64,000 bases of DNA, taken from the NCBI RefSeq assembly GCF_900174485.1, contig NZ_LT837803.1, positions 496,001 through 560,000 on the forward strand, in the 5' to 3' direction. A model generated the notes under the pieces. The model was not told where the DNA came from. It worked only from the letters and a program-made list of their open reading frames with translations, and made no database searches. How positions within the stretch are numbered: the stretch's first letter is position 1; each line of letters starts with the position of its first letter. This stretch comes from Sterolibacterium denitrificans. GTDB lineage: Bacteria; Pseudomonadota; Gammaproteobacteria; Burkholderiales; Rhodocyclaceae. The position numbers were made by a program, and so were the translations under genes. Positions 22,985 through 32,357 of this stretch are shown piece after piece.

Positions 22985-23289
22985 CGTATCGGGTTCGTTT
23001 CACCGAGGCAGCCGAGGCCGATCTGGTCAGGCTGTATGAATTCATTCTTGAGCGGGATGCTACGGATTGGGCACTGGCCGAGCGGGCGCTGGCGGCGATT
23101 CGCGCGGGCATGTCGATACTGGAGCAGACGCCCTTTAGCTGCCGCAAGGCGGCGACCGATACACCCTTTCTGCGCGAGTTGCTGATTCCGTTTGGCGCGG
23201 CGGGCTATGTTGCGCTTTTTGAAATCGATGATGCCGAGACGGTAACGGTGCTGGCGGTGCGCCATCAGCGCGAGAGCGATTACCTTTAA
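22981..23289 (+). CDS. RelE/ParE-family toxin
   Basis: 102 residues with the ParE/RelE fold pattern: YRVRFTEAAEADLVRLYEFI at the N-terminus, LRELLIPFGAAGYVALFEI in the middle, and a C-terminal VLAVRHQRESDY. ParE-type toxins poison gyrase and RelE-type toxins cleave mRNA; the sequence alone does not settle which. Co-translated with the antitoxin; the pair sits just beyond the integrase. Confidence 0.88.
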   Translation: MTYRVRFTEAAEADLVRLYEFILERDATDWALAERALAAIRAGMSILEQTPFSCRKAATDTPFLRELLIPFGAAGYVALFEIDDAETVTVLAVRHQRESDYL

Positions 23290-23407
23290 TTTCGCTTTCC
23301 GCATCGAAAGAGGAAAGGGAGCGGGAAGGGGGAGGAAAACCGGCCAGTCCCGATATTTCGGCGCATCTACAGATCAAGCTTTATCTGCGCCGTTGATGCG
23401 GCTCTCG

Positions 23408-23715
23408 TCAGGCCAGCATTTCCAGCAGGGTCGGGTGCCAGCTTGCGCTGTCGATCTCGCCCATCCGGCCCTGCAGACGAGCTTTGTCCACGCAGCGCAA
23501 CTGGTCGAGCAGGATACGCGCCTGTTTGCCATCGAAGTGCACTTGCGGACGACAACCCAGCGGCTGCCCCTTGCTGGTCAGGGGGGCGATGATGACGCAC
23601 GGCAGGGCGGCATTCATGTCGTCTGGCGACACCACCAATCCCGGACGCGTCTTGCGGATTTCCGTGCCGATGGTGGGGTCCAGGTTGATCCAGTACACCT
23701 GCCCCGGCGTGTCAT
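23408..23715 (-). pseudogene. mazF: MazF/PemK-like toxin with an N-terminal frameshift
   Basis: The body is a normal MazF (VYWINLDPTIGTEIRKTRPG, then PCVIIAPLTSKG and QVHFDGKQARILLDQLR). The expected start MTRRGQ- lies at ATG 23715 but one base is missing after GGGGC (MTRRG runs into another frame). Only a GTG at 23698, directly in the VYW strand, would begin in frame, giving 96 residues and losing the first beta strand residues. The toxin is probably inactive or weakened. Confidence 0.75.
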
Positions 23716-23734
23716 GCGTGCAGGCCTCATCCCG

Positions 23735-23980
23735 TCACCACACCCGTTCGCCGCCATCCGTATCATCGGTATCCACGGCCAGTCCCTCCCAGGCATCAAC
23801 CTCCTGGGTGGCGTCCAGGGTGTCGAACCAGCCCTCACGGACGCGGCGCACCGGCTCGATCACGATGCGTTTGCCTTCCAGACGCAGATCAATCTCTCCC
23901 GTGATGCCACACTCAGCCAGCAGTGGCGCGGGAATCAACACACCTTGCGAGTTTCCGATTCGGTGCAGTGTCGTACGCAT
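23735..23980 (-). CDS. mazE: MazE-like antitoxin (AbrB/SpoVT fold)
   Basis: 81 residues. MRTTLHRIGNSQGVLIPAPL is the swapped-hairpin DNA-binding domain; the acidic C-terminus (VDTDDTDGGE) would wrap the toxin. ATG 23980 is chosen because GGAGG lies five bases upstream; an ATG at 23992 overlaps that SD. It ends 19 bp before the mazF start, in one operon. Confidence 0.88.
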   Translation of the reverse strand: MRTTLHRIGNSQGVLIPAPLLAECGITGEIDLRLEGKRIVIEPVRRVREGWFDTLDATQEVDAWEGLAVDTDDTDGGERVW

Positions 23981-24076
23981 GACCACCTCCATGTAATAAC
24001 CTGATTGTTACATCATGGGTGTAGCAAAATTGCAACCGCCCTCCCCCGGCGCTTCGGGGCAGGGCGGGTTCGGACA

Positions 24077-25558
24077 TCAGCCGCGCAGGGCTTGATTCAC
24101 TGCCTCGGCGACATTGAAGCCGGACATGATGGCCTGCTGGGTGCCGATGCCGCGGCCGCCGGCGTCGCAGCCGACGAGATAGAGGCCGGCCAGCGGCGTT
24201 TCGATCGAAGGCTTGCTCTTGCCGCACTGGCCGACGATCTGCGCCAGGCCGATGGTTTCGCCGCCGGTGCCCGGCATGGTGGCGTCGCGGGTGGCGTTGG
24301 AGACGCTGCGGGTGGTGTAGAGATCCTTTTCCTCGACCAGCTCGCGCGCTTCGGGGAACAGGCCGAAGAAGATTTCCTCGCCGGCATCGGCCCAGGCCTG
24401 GATGTCTTCCTTGCTCATGTCGGGGTCGGGCGGGCAGAAGGAGCCGGTGACGACGACCTGCTTGCCGTCGGGGGCAGAGCCGGGATCGTAGTTCCCCGGC
24501 ACTTCGAAGTACAGCACGCCTTCGCGCGAGGCCTTGCCGGCGTGGGCGTCCTTGAGGCGCTGCGTGCTCCACGGGCTGGTCTGCGAGAAGACCACGCCGA
24601 AGCCCTTGTCGGTGATCGGCTGCTTGAGGAAGTAGCGGTAGCCGAGCAGGGCTTCCGAGGGCACCAGGTTCTTGACGCGGGCGACATAGTCGGCGGGGAA
24701 GTTCGCTTCGCCGGCGAGCTTCAGCACCGTCGGCTGGATGCCGGCATTGCTGATGATGATCGGGGCGCGGAATTGCTGCAGGCCCTCATTGCCCGAGCCA
24801 TCCTTGCCGTTCACCTCGATGCCGATGGCGCGGCTGTTTTCCACCAGGATGCGATTGACGCGAGTGTGCATCATCACCTGGCCGCCGTTGTTGCGCACCA
24901 CGTCGAGGCAGGCGTCCGACAGCTTGCCGTAGCCGCCGATGCAGAACAGGCCGCCGCCGCGCAGGAAGATGTCCTGCAGGCTGTAGATCGCCTCGGCCGC
25001 GTCGAGCTTGTCCACCGGCACCATGAACATGCCGTCCAGACAGAGGCTGACGATGAAGGCGTAGAGTGATTGCGGCAGCTTGGCGGCCTTGATGAAGCTG
25101 TCGAAATCCGTGCCTTCCAGGGCGTCGATCTGTGCCGGCTCCATGCTGATCAGGCCGCCGAAAAAGCCCATGGCGTTTTCGAATTCCTCCATCGGAATGC
25201 CCAGCCAGCCGAGCAACGAGACCGGATCGACGCTGCCGTCCATCTTCGGCATGGGTTCGTATTGGCCTGCCGGCGTCTTGTAGTAGCTGCCGGCTTCCGA
25301 CGGCGTCAGCGTGACGCGCTCCTGCACACCCAGTGCATCGATCAGGCGCTGGCACTGGTTTTCCTGCACGGGCGCGCCCATCACCGGCCAGGCCGAGTAG
25401 GTGAAGCCCTTCTTGTTGAGCGTCATCGCCTTGCCGCCGGAAAGATTGTTCTTTTCCACCAGCAATACCTTGCGGCCTTGCTTGGCCAGCAGGGCGGCGC
25501 AGGCCGCGCCGCCGAATCCGGCGCCGATCACGATGGCATCATGGGTTTGAGTCGACAT
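24077..25558 (-). CDS. NAD(P)/FAD-dependent oxidoreductase, phytoene-desaturase-like
   Basis: 493 residues. The FAD-binding GxGxxG motif is IVIGAGFGGAACAALLA (about 9-25), with VEKNNLSGGKA following. The C-terminal FAD signature is GLYLVGCDAGGRGIGTQQA. Overall layout is that of the CrtI/amine-oxidase-like group (desaturases and isomerases of isoprenoids; some all-trans-retinol saturase-like). AAAGG stands 8 bases before ATG 25558. Isolated gene, no crtB or crtE next to it; the substrate is open. Confidence 0.85.
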   Translation of the reverse strand: MSTQTHDAIVIGAGFGGAACAALLAKQGRKVLLVEKNNLSGGKAMTLNKKGFTYSAWPVMGAPVQENQCQRLIDALGVQERVTLTPSEAGSYYKTPAGQYEPMPKMDGSVDPVSLLGWLGIPMEEFENAMGFFGGLISMEPAQIDALEGTDFDSFIKAAKLPQSLYAFIVSLCLDGMFMVPVDKLDAAEAIYSLQDIFLRGGGLFCIGGYGKLSDACLDVVRNNGGQVMMHTRVNRILVENSRAIGIEVNGKDGSGNEGLQQFRAPIIISNAGIQPTVLKLAGEANFPADYVARVKNLVPSEALLGYRYFLKQPITDKGFGVVFSQTSPWSTQRLKDAHAGKASREGVLYFEVPGNYDPGSAPDGKQVVVTGSFCPPDPDMSKEDIQAWADAGEEIFFGLFPEARELVEEKDLYTTRSVSNATRDATMPGTGGETIGLAQIVGQCGKSKPSIETPLAGLYLVGCDAGGRGIGTQQAIMSGFNVAEAVNQALRG

Positions 25559-25709
25559 CTGCTGCACCTTTCAGAAGAAGTTACAAGGATGTAAAACCAA
25601 GCTCGTCAGTTTGCTTGCTCTGCCGACAAAAATAAAACGGGTTTCCCCAGATTGGGTAGGGCTTGCCGCCAAATGTTGGCGCTGGCTAGGTAGTGTTGCA
25701 CGCTAATTT

Positions 25710-25772
25710 GTCGTCCCCGCGAAAGCGGGGACCCAGGTATGTACTGGATTCCCGCCTGCGCGGGAATGACGA
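25710..25772. repeat. Composite intergenic palindromic repeat (dRS3-like), full copy
   Basis: Two hairpins back to back, GTCCCCGCGAAAGCGGGGAC and ATTCCCGCCTGCGCGGGAAT, joined by CCAGGTATGTACTGG. It is the inverse-orientation counterpart of the copy at 42645-42709. Confidence 0.8.
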
Positions 25773-25825
25773 AGTCAAATAGTTGGCTGTTCCGTCAGGA
25801 ATGCAGCACGACACTAGCGCCGCAA

Positions 25826-26599
25826 TCAATCCTTATTGACGCTCGCCGCATCGAGAAAAGCCGGTTTTTCGCCACCGCCGTGAATCAGCAGATTGGTGCC
25901 GCTGACATAGGCCGCATAGGGCGAGGCCATGAACATGCAGGCGTTGGCGATATCCTCGCCTTCGCCCATGCGGCCGAGCGGGATGGTCGCGGCAACCGAA
26001 GCCAGGCCGGCCTCGTCGCCATAGTGCATGCCGGATTTCTCGGTGCGGATCAGGCCGGGGCTGACGGTGACCACGCGCACTTTCGGCGCCCATTCGACGG
26101 CCAGGCTGCTGACCAGATTCAGCACGCCGGCCTTGGCCGCGCCGTAGGCGGCGGTGCCGGGCGAAGGGCGCAGCCCCGAGACGCTGCCGATGAATTCGAT
26201 CACCCCGCCTTCGGCTTGCTTTTGCATGATGGCGTTGGCCAGTTGGGCCATGTAGAGCGGCGCCAGCAGGTTGAGGCGGATGATGCTTTCGTGGAAGCGC
26301 GGCGAAGCGGTGGCGGCGTCGGCATTCGGGCTGCCGCCGGCGTTGTTGATCAACACGTCGAGGCGGCCGTACCTGGCCGCGATGTCATCGAAAAAAGCCT
26401 TCACCGCATCGTTGTCGCGCACGTCGAGCGCAACGAATTCGGCCGTGGCGCCCGCCGCGCCGACCGGCGTTTCCGGCGGCGTGCGGCCGCAGATGACGAC
26501 TTTCGCGCCGGCCCGGAGAAAGGCGGCGGTGATGCCGCGGCCGATGCCCTTGCCGCCGCCGGTGACCAGAACCACCCGATTCGAGAAATCAAAAGACAT
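25826..26599 (-). CDS. SDR-family oxidoreductase
   Basis: 257 residues of classical SDR: cofactor loop TGGGKGIG, NNAGG, catalytic FIGSVSG Ser and YGAAK (YxxxK), C-terminal GTNLLIHGG. Length is that of 3-oxoacyl/hydroxysteroid-type dehydrogenases. ATG 26599 is the start; a longer frame upstream runs into the promoter region and has no SDR character. Divergent from the CoxG-like gene. Confidence 0.93.
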   Translation of the reverse strand: MSFDFSNRVVLVTGGGKGIGRGITAAFLRAGAKVVICGRTPPETPVGAAGATAEFVALDVRDNDAVKAFFDDIAARYGRLDVLINNAGGSPNADAATASPRFHESIIRLNLLAPLYMAQLANAIMQKQAEGGVIEFIGSVSGLRPSPGTAAYGAAKAGVLNLVSSLAVEWAPKVRVVTVSPGLIRTEKSGMHYGDEAGLASVAATIPLGRMGEGEDIANACMFMASPYAAYVSGTNLLIHGGGEKPAFLDAASVNKD

Positions 26600-26791
26600 G
26601 TCGCGCCTCATAATGCAAGGATATTTGCGATAATCTAAGGGATTCGCTTGCGGTACACGTCGTCTGAACGGACGATGGGCGGTGTGGGTGGCGTAGGTGG
26701 TAAAGGGCTGGTAAAGGGCGGCGGTTGCCGCCGACATGCCCGCTGCCTGCATGGGCTGACCTATTTCAAAAATGAATGACGAGGAACTGGC

Positions 26792-27433
26792 ATGGCCATA
26801 GAAATGAAGGAATCCTTCCAGGTTGCCGCACCGATCGGGAAGGTATGGGATTTCATGATGAAACCGGAAATGGTCGTCGCCTGCATGCCCGGCGCCGGGC
26901 TGAAGGAAATCGTCAGTCCCGAGAAATTCATCGGCACCGTCAAGCTCAAGGTTGGCGCGGTGACCGCGCAGTACGAGGGCACCATCACCTATGCCGAAGT
27001 CGATGAAGCGGCGCGGCGCCTCAAGCTGCTGGCCGAAGGCAACGAGCGCGGCGGCGGCACGGCCACCGCCACCATCGCCTGCCAACTGGTGAGCATCGAA
27101 GGCGGCACGGACGTGCAGTTCGAGTCCAGCGTCGATCTCACCGGCAAACTGATCCAGGTCGGGCGCGGCATGATCGAAGGCGTGGCCGGGCAGATCGTCA
27201 AGAAATACATCGCCAACGTGCGCAAGATGCTGGAGGTGGAGGCCCCGGCTGACGGAGTTGCGCCGGCGTCGGTTTCGGCTGCGGCCTCTTCCGCGGCGGG
27301 CGAAGCTACTGCTCAGACCGCGCCCGCCGCCGCACCGCCGCAGGAAGATTCCATCAACATGGGCGCCATCGTCTTCAAGGCGCTGTGGATGAGCATCGTC
27401 AACTTCTTCAAGCGCCTGTTCGGACGCGGCTGA
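26792..27433 (+). CDS. CoxG-like SRPBCC protein
   Basis: 213 residues. The N-terminal 150 residues are a CoxG/START-like helix-grip domain (KESFQVAAPIGKVWDFMMKP ... GAVTAQYEGTITY ... GRGMIEGVAGQIVKKYI). An Ala/Pro-rich linker (about 153-185) leads to a C-terminal hydrophobic helix (IVFKALWMSIVNFFKRLF) that would anchor it to the inner membrane. In CO dehydrogenase operons CoxG recruits the enzyme to the membrane; no cox genes are nearby, so the partner here is unknown. Confidence 0.87.
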   Translation: MAIEMKESFQVAAPIGKVWDFMMKPEMVVACMPGAGLKEIVSPEKFIGTVKLKVGAVTAQYEGTITYAEVDEAARRLKLLAEGNERGGGTATATIACQLVSIEGGTDVQFESSVDLTGKLIQVGRGMIEGVAGQIVKKYIANVRKMLEVEAPADGVAPASVSAAASSAAGEATAQTAPAAAPPQEDSINMGAIVFKALWMSIVNFFKRLFGRG

Positions 27434-27462
27434 AGACGAAGACTGCGGCGAGGATGCCGCGC

Positions 27463-28842
27463 CTACGGGGCGGCATCTACTGAATTTGCTCCCTTCGCCC
27501 CATCGCCACGTCCATTGTGCCCATCGTGTCCGTCGTGTCCATCATGTAGCTGCGTCTGCGGAATGATGCGCACGAGGACGATCTTCGGTCCCGACATCTT
27601 TTTGACCACCGCCGAGAACTGCGGAAACTCGATACGCTGACCTTCTTCCGGCAGGTTCTCGAGTTTCTGCATGATCAGACCGCCGATGCTGTCGACGCCG
27701 GATTCGTCGATGTCGATGCCCAGCGTGCGCTCCAGCGAGAAGATCGGCAGACTGCCCTTGCCGATCAGCGTGCCGTCATCGAGGCGGAACCATTCGTTGT
27801 GCGTCTGGCGGAACTCGTCGCGGATCTCGCCGACCAGGGCGCCGAGCAGATTGTCCAGGGTGATGAAGCCGAGCGGCCGGACATCCCTGTGGGCCACCAC
27901 CGCAAAATGCGGCGCGCCGCGCTGAAAACGCCGGAACAATTCGGTTGCTGGCAACTGCGGTGAAACCACCTGCACCGGGCGCACCAGTTTGTCCAGCGAT
28001 GTCAGCGCAGGGTTCTTTTGCAGGGCGAAGAAAACATCCTTCATGTGCAGCACGCCCTTGATGCGGTCTGCCGCATCCAGATAGGGATAGCGGCTGTAAC
28101 GATGCCGGGCGATTTTTTCCAGGCTGTCTGCCAGCGTGTCGTCCTCGCGCAGCGTGACCGCCTCCTGAAAGGGGCGCATCAGATCGGCGACGTTCAGGCC
28201 GCGGAAATCGAGCGACTGGGCCAGCACCCGCCATTCGTCCGCCGTGAAATCCTGGCTGGCGCGGGAGGAGCGCAGGATGAGCTTCAGCTCATCCGCCGAA
28301 TAGTGGCTGTCGTGGCCCTGCGCGCCATCCAGACGCGTCAGGCGCAGTATCCAGTTGGCACTGTGGTTGAGCGCCCAGATGGCCGGATACATCATCCAGT
28401 AGAAGGCGTACAGGGGCGGGGCGGTCCATAGCCCGATGACTTCCGGCCGGCGGATGGCCATCGACTTCGGCGCCAGCTCGCCGACCACGATGTGCAGATA
28501 GGAGATGATGAAGAAGGCCACGGCAAAGGCGATGGCATGAATCAATTGCGGATTGCTGATGCCGACGGCTGCCAGCAGGGGCGTGAGCAGATCGGCAAAT
28601 GCCGGTTCGCCCACCCAGCCCAGGCCCAGCGAAGCCAGCGTGATGCCGAGCTGGCAGGCCGAAAGGTAGGCATCCAGATCCTGATGCACCCTGGCCAGAA
28701 TGCGGCCGCGCCAGCCGTGAGCCTTGGCAATCGCCTTGACGCGCGTTTGCCGCAGCTTGACCAGGCCAAATTCGGCGGCAACGAAAAAACCATTGAGCAG
28801 AACGAGTAACAGAGCAACGATGATGAACAGCAGACTACTCAT
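27463..28842 (-). CDS. CNNM/CorC-family (TlyC-like) membrane protein
   Basis: 459 residues. The DUF21/CNNM transmembrane domain (residues 1-200, starting FIIVALLLVLLNGFFVAAEF) is followed by a CBS pair (DLMRPFQEAVTLREDD ... IKGVLHMKDVFFALQ) and a CorC_HlyC domain (SLPIFSLERTLGIDI ... GGLIMQKLENLPEEGQ). Family members move or regulate Mg2+/Co2+ at the inner membrane. The last 20 residues form an odd HDGHDGHDGHNG repeat, possibly metal binding. Confidence 0.92.
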   Translation of the reverse strand: MSSLLFIIVALLLVLLNGFFVAAEFGLVKLRQTRVKAIAKAHGWRGRILARVHQDLDAYLSACQLGITLASLGLGWVGEPAFADLLTPLLAAVGISNPQLIHAIAFAVAFFIISYLHIVVGELAPKSMAIRRPEVIGLWTAPPLYAFYWMMYPAIWALNHSANWILRLTRLDGAQGHDSHYSADELKLILRSSRASQDFTADEWRVLAQSLDFRGLNVADLMRPFQEAVTLREDDTLADSLEKIARHRYSRYPYLDAADRIKGVLHMKDVFFALQKNPALTSLDKLVRPVQVVSPQLPATELFRRFQRGAPHFAVVAHRDVRPLGFITLDNLLGALVGEIRDEFRQTHNEWFRLDDGTLIGKGSLPIFSLERTLGIDIDESGVDSIGGLIMQKLENLPEEGQRIEFPQFSAVVKKMSGPKIVLVRIIPQTQLHDGHDGHDGHNGRGDGAKGANSVDAAP

Positions 28843-29067
28843 AGGGTGGGCACGGGGTGAGGGTGCCCTGGGTCCTTTCGGTTACGCGGGGTTGTCATGG
28901 TAACGCATTGGCGGGTGGATCAGCGGGATTGGTGGCGTGCGCATCCTGTCTGGCCAGCATTGCCACGGCAATCGTGGCGGGCGCGGCGTCATCCTGCAAA
29001 AGCACATCAGGCGCATGGACGCCCCCTGGGCATCGCATGCGCCTGATCGCGGTACGGCGCGGTCAGC

Positions 29068-30081
29068 TCAGGCCGCCTGCTTTTCCAGGGCCTGGCGGGA
29101 CATTTCATGCCCCAGCGGATGCGGCTGGTAGCCCTGTTTTTCGAGGAAGATCTTGATCAGCACCAGCAGCACCACGCCGCCGGGGCCGAACAGGCCGAAG
29201 ACGATCACGTCGTCGCGCTGTTGCATGAGGATTTCCTGCGACATGTAGTTGGTGAACCAGGTCGCGTACAGCGCCAGCGGGATGTAGATGTCGAGATACC
29301 TCGAGCGCACGTGGCGCTTGGACGGCGTGGTCTGGAGGATATAGGTCCAGGCGATCATCATGGTGAAGCCGCAAATCCACCAGCCGAGGAAGTTGGTGAT
29401 CGGCTCGCCGCTGCCGGCCAGCCAGGGATAGACGCCGCCATTCACATGCCAGGTGAAGTTGCCGGCTTCGACCGAGATCGGATCGACGATGAAGTCCAGC
29501 ACCACGCAGAATAAACCGCCCAACGCCGAGATCAGGGTGATGTTGATGAAGCGCTTGAGCTGCGAAGGCTCGCGACCCATCTGTTCGCTGGGCAGCAGGT
29601 AGAGCACCATGTAGAAGGCCGGATAGGCGAAGGATTCCCAGCCCAGCGCCACTACCCAGGGCACGCCGAGGAAGTGGCCGAGCAGCACGGTGTCGCTGTA
29701 GTGATAGGGGCCGAAAATGCCGCCACCGGAGAAGTTGGTGCCCAGCCATTCAAAAAACCAGGCGATGGTGAAGCCGACGCCGATGCAGGCGATCGTCCGC
29801 GCCCAGCCCTTGACGACGCTGGAATGCCAGATGACGATGCTGATGCCGAAGAAGGTCATCCACAGATTGGTCAGTACCTGGGGCTGGGCCACCGGCGCCT
29901 CCTTGGCCGATTCCCACCAGATCTGCATCTGTTCGGGACCATGCAGCAGGCGCAGGCTGAACAGGACCAGGGGGATGCCCAGTGCGCCGAGCAGGGCCAG
30001 CCAGAAGACGCGCTTGCCGCGTTCGGCTTGCTCAAGCGAGTAACCGTAAGTCGGTTGCAGTGCGGAAAGTTTGGAAGTCAT
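29068..30081 (-). CDS. Carotenoid biosynthesis protein, CruF-like (DUF422)
   Basis: 337-residue membrane protein with about seven to eight helices. The conserved FEWLGTNFSGGGIFGPYHYS and ALGWESFAYPAFYM segments are typical of CruF/DUF422 hydratases, which add water to the psi end of carotenoids in other bacteria. No other carotenoid gene is adjacent. Upstream (28,843-29,067) I see no gene. Confidence 0.8.
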   Translation of the reverse strand: MTSKLSALQPTYGYSLEQAERGKRVFWLALLGALGIPLVLFSLRLLHGPEQMQIWWESAKEAPVAQPQVLTNLWMTFFGISIVIWHSSVVKGWARTIACIGVGFTIAWFFEWLGTNFSGGGIFGPYHYSDTVLLGHFLGVPWVVALGWESFAYPAFYMVLYLLPSEQMGREPSQLKRFINITLISALGGLFCVVLDFIVDPISVEAGNFTWHVNGGVYPWLAGSGEPITNFLGWWICGFTMMIAWTYILQTTPSKRHVRSRYLDIYIPLALYATWFTNYMSQEILMQQRDDVIVFGLFGPGGVVLLVLIKIFLEKQGYQPHPLGHEMSRQALEKQAA

Positions 30082-30140
30082 GATGATCTAATCTATCGTC
30101 GGATTGCAGGAAACGGGAAAAGTGAAAGCCGGGCCGCTGC

Positions 30141-30530
30141 TTACCAGCGCTGGCGCGAAGTGAGCTGGTCGCGTACCAGGGGCGGCGCCGAGACCACCTG
30201 CCAGGCGCCGTCCCGCTGCTCGACCACCACGTGCTGCACCTGGCTGACCTTGAGGCCATCCTTGACGTGGCTTTCATCCGGTTCGGTGCGCGCCAGTTGG
30301 CCGGTGACCAGGATCTGCGCCGGGTTGTCGGCGGACTTCACCGTGGAGATGACGTGGCGATTGAACAGAAAGCCCTGGTCACGCAGGCTTTTCAGTACCT
30401 CGGTGCGCTCGGGCAGGTCGGTGCCGACGGCCGTGGAACATCCTGCCGTGGCGATGACCATGGAACCGGCAATCGCTGCCATAATCAGGCGCAGTTTTCC
30501 TTCGCCGCCTTCGCCGGAAAAAACGCTCAT
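30141..30530 (-). CDS. Small lipoprotein of unknown function
   Basis: 129 residues. ATG 30530 follows GGGGAGCAGAAAA. The signal region LRLIMAAIAGSMVIATAGC ends in a lipobox (TAGC), so it should be lipid-anchored. The mature part (STAVGTDLPERTEVLKSLRD ... VVSAPPLVRDQLTSRQRW) has no motif I know. It lies just downstream of the CruF-like gene, same strand order reversed by 59 bp, and may be co-expressed. Confidence 0.72.
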   Translation of the reverse strand: MSVFSGEGGEGKLRLIMAAIAGSMVIATAGCSTAVGTDLPERTEVLKSLRDQGFLFNRHVISTVKSADNPAQILVTGQLARTEPDESHVKDGLKVSQVQHVVVEQRDGAWQVVSAPPLVRDQLTSRQRW

Positions 30531-30655
30531 TTTTCTGCTCCCCTTTGCAAAAATTCTTGAAAAGCCGGCGATTCTATAGGAAGCGTCAAAGTGAACAAGC
30601 AGGAAACTGCCCGATCTGGTGAGGGTTCCGCTGCCGGCATGTCGGAGGTGGCCGC

Positions 30656-31105
30656 ATGAGCGGCGCAAGACACGCCCCCGCCCTGTTGTCGGCACAGTCC
30701 TATCCCTTTGCCATGGATATCGTGCCGCGCTATGCCGACATGGACATCCTCCGGCACATCAACAATCTCTCGCTGGCCGAGTATCACGAGGAGGCGCGCA
30801 CGCGCTTTCTCATGACGCTGTTCGGCGAGGATTTTCTGTTCCGCAAGCGTGAGTACCGCCTGCTGCCGGTGCGAACCACCTACGATTACCTGCGCGAGGC
30901 GCATTATCCGCAGCCGCTGGAAGCGCGGGCCGGCGTTGCCCGCATCGGCAATTCCTCCTTCGAGGTGGCCATGGCGCTGTTCCAGAATGAGCAGTGCGTT
31001 TGCCTGGCGACGGCGGTGACGGTGCAGGTGATGGATGGCAAGGCCGCCGCGCTGACGGCCGCGCAGCGGGCGTGCCTGGAGCGCGGCCTGTTACGGCGCG
31101 GCTGA
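30656..31105 (+). CDS. Acyl-CoA thioesterase-like hotdog protein
   Basis: 149 residues of 4HBT type: PRYADMDILRHINNLSLAEYHEEAR matches the active-site region RYxDxDxxGHVNNxxYxxxxE, here shortened in writing. Hydrolysis of an acyl-CoA thioester is likely. The start ATG 30656 follows GGTGGCCGC. Confidence 0.86.
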   Translation: MSGARHAPALLSAQSYPFAMDIVPRYADMDILRHINNLSLAEYHEEARTRFLMTLFGEDFLFRKREYRLLPVRTTYDYLREAHYPQPLEARAGVARIGNSSFEVAMALFQNEQCVCLATAVTVQVMDGKAAALTAAQRACLERGLLRRG

Positions 31106-31194
31106 TACCGGCTATCGGTCCGGTTTCGGCTTCTGCCTCGGCGCCGGCTTTCGGCCATAATCCGGCGCTTCAGAGACCGCGCAAGGAGATCGAT

Positions 31195-32298
31195 GTGAGC
31201 GATGTGATTGACGTGAGCACTTCCCGCTATCCCGAACTGGGCTGCTACCTGCTGCCCGGCCACACCCGCACGCCGGCCGATCTGCTTGATCAGGTGCGTG
31301 CCGCCGAGGCGCTGGGCCTGGGCACGGCGTGGATTTCCGAGCGCGTCGATGTCAAGGAAATGGGCGTGCTGGTCGGCGCGGCGGCCGCCGTCACGCAGCG
31401 CATCCGGATCTGCGCCGGGGTGACCAATATCAACACCCGTCATCCCATCATCACCGCCAGCCTGGCCAGCACCGCCAGCCGCCTGTCGGGCGGGCGCTTC
31501 GCGCTGGGCGTCGGGCGCGGCATCGGCGTGAGCATGGCCAGTTGGGGCGTGCCGGTGGCGACGAATGCCATGCTGGAGGATTTCGCCGGCCTGATGCGCC
31601 GGCTTTGGGCGGGCGAGCGGGTGTTCGGTCATGAAGGCGCATTGGGCAGCTATCCTTACCTGCATCAGGCCGACTGGCTGGATGAAGCCGGGAGGATTCC
31701 GCTGCTGCTCGGCGCCTACGGGCCGAAAAGTCTGGAACTGGCCGGGCGTTGCTTCGATGGCGTGATCCTGCCGACCTATTTCTCCGATGCGGCGGTGAGC
31801 CGCTCGGTGGAACATGTCCGCCGTGGCGCGGAACTGGCCGGGCGCGATCCGTCCAAGGTGAAAGTCTGGGCGATGGTGGCGACCGTCTGCGATCCGGATG
31901 AGGAACGCCGTTTGCGTTCCATCGTCGGGCGCATGGCGACCTATCTGCAAGCCCCCGATCTGGCCGAACTGCTGATCGCCATCAATGGCTGGGATGCGGC
32001 CGTGCTCGACGACTTCCGCGCCGCCCCGGTGGTGGCCGGCATGCGCGGCGGTATCGACAGCACGGCCACGCTGGACGAGCTGCGCGAAATCGAAAAACTG
32101 ATTCCGCCGGAGTGGTTTCCCGCTGCCGTGGGCGATGCCGCCACCTGCGCGCAGCGCTGGCTGGATCAGTTCAAGGCCGGCGCCGATGGCATGATCATCC
32201 ATGCCAGCACGCCGCAGCAGTTTGAGCGCATCCTGCCCGAGTACGAACGCATCCGCGACACGGCGCACCTCGCCGGGCGCGGCAAGCCGCCGGCCTGA
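31195..32298 (+). CDS. LLM-class flavin-dependent oxidoreductase (TIGR03857-like)
   Basis: 367-residue TIM-barrel luciferase-like monooxygenase. GGRFALGVGRGIGVSMASWG is the typical flavin-phosphate segment; AWISERVDVKEM and LLGAYGPKSLELAG follow family order. It looks closest to a subgroup described mainly from mycobacteria (F420 or FMN users). GTG 31195 is the start, set by AAGGAG at 31183-31188; the ATG at 31193 is out of frame. Function may be in lipid/steroid oxidation (inference). Confidence 0.88.
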   Translation: MSDVIDVSTSRYPELGCYLLPGHTRTPADLLDQVRAAEALGLGTAWISERVDVKEMGVLVGAAAAVTQRIRICAGVTNINTRHPIITASLASTASRLSGGRFALGVGRGIGVSMASWGVPVATNAMLEDFAGLMRRLWAGERVFGHEGALGSYPYLHQADWLDEAGRIPLLLGAYGPKSLELAGRCFDGVILPTYFSDAAVSRSVEHVRRGAELAGRDPSKVKVWAMVATVCDPDEERRLRSIVGRMATYLQAPDLAELLIAINGWDAAVLDDFRAAPVVAGMRGGIDSTATLDELREIEKLIPPEWFPAAVGDAATCAQRWLDQFKAGADGMIIHASTPQQFERILPEYERIRDTAHLAGRGKPPA

Positions 32299-32357
32299 GT
32301 CTCTGCCGCTTTCCTCTTTCCTGATTGCACTGCTCGCGGCCGGGCCGTGGCAGCACG

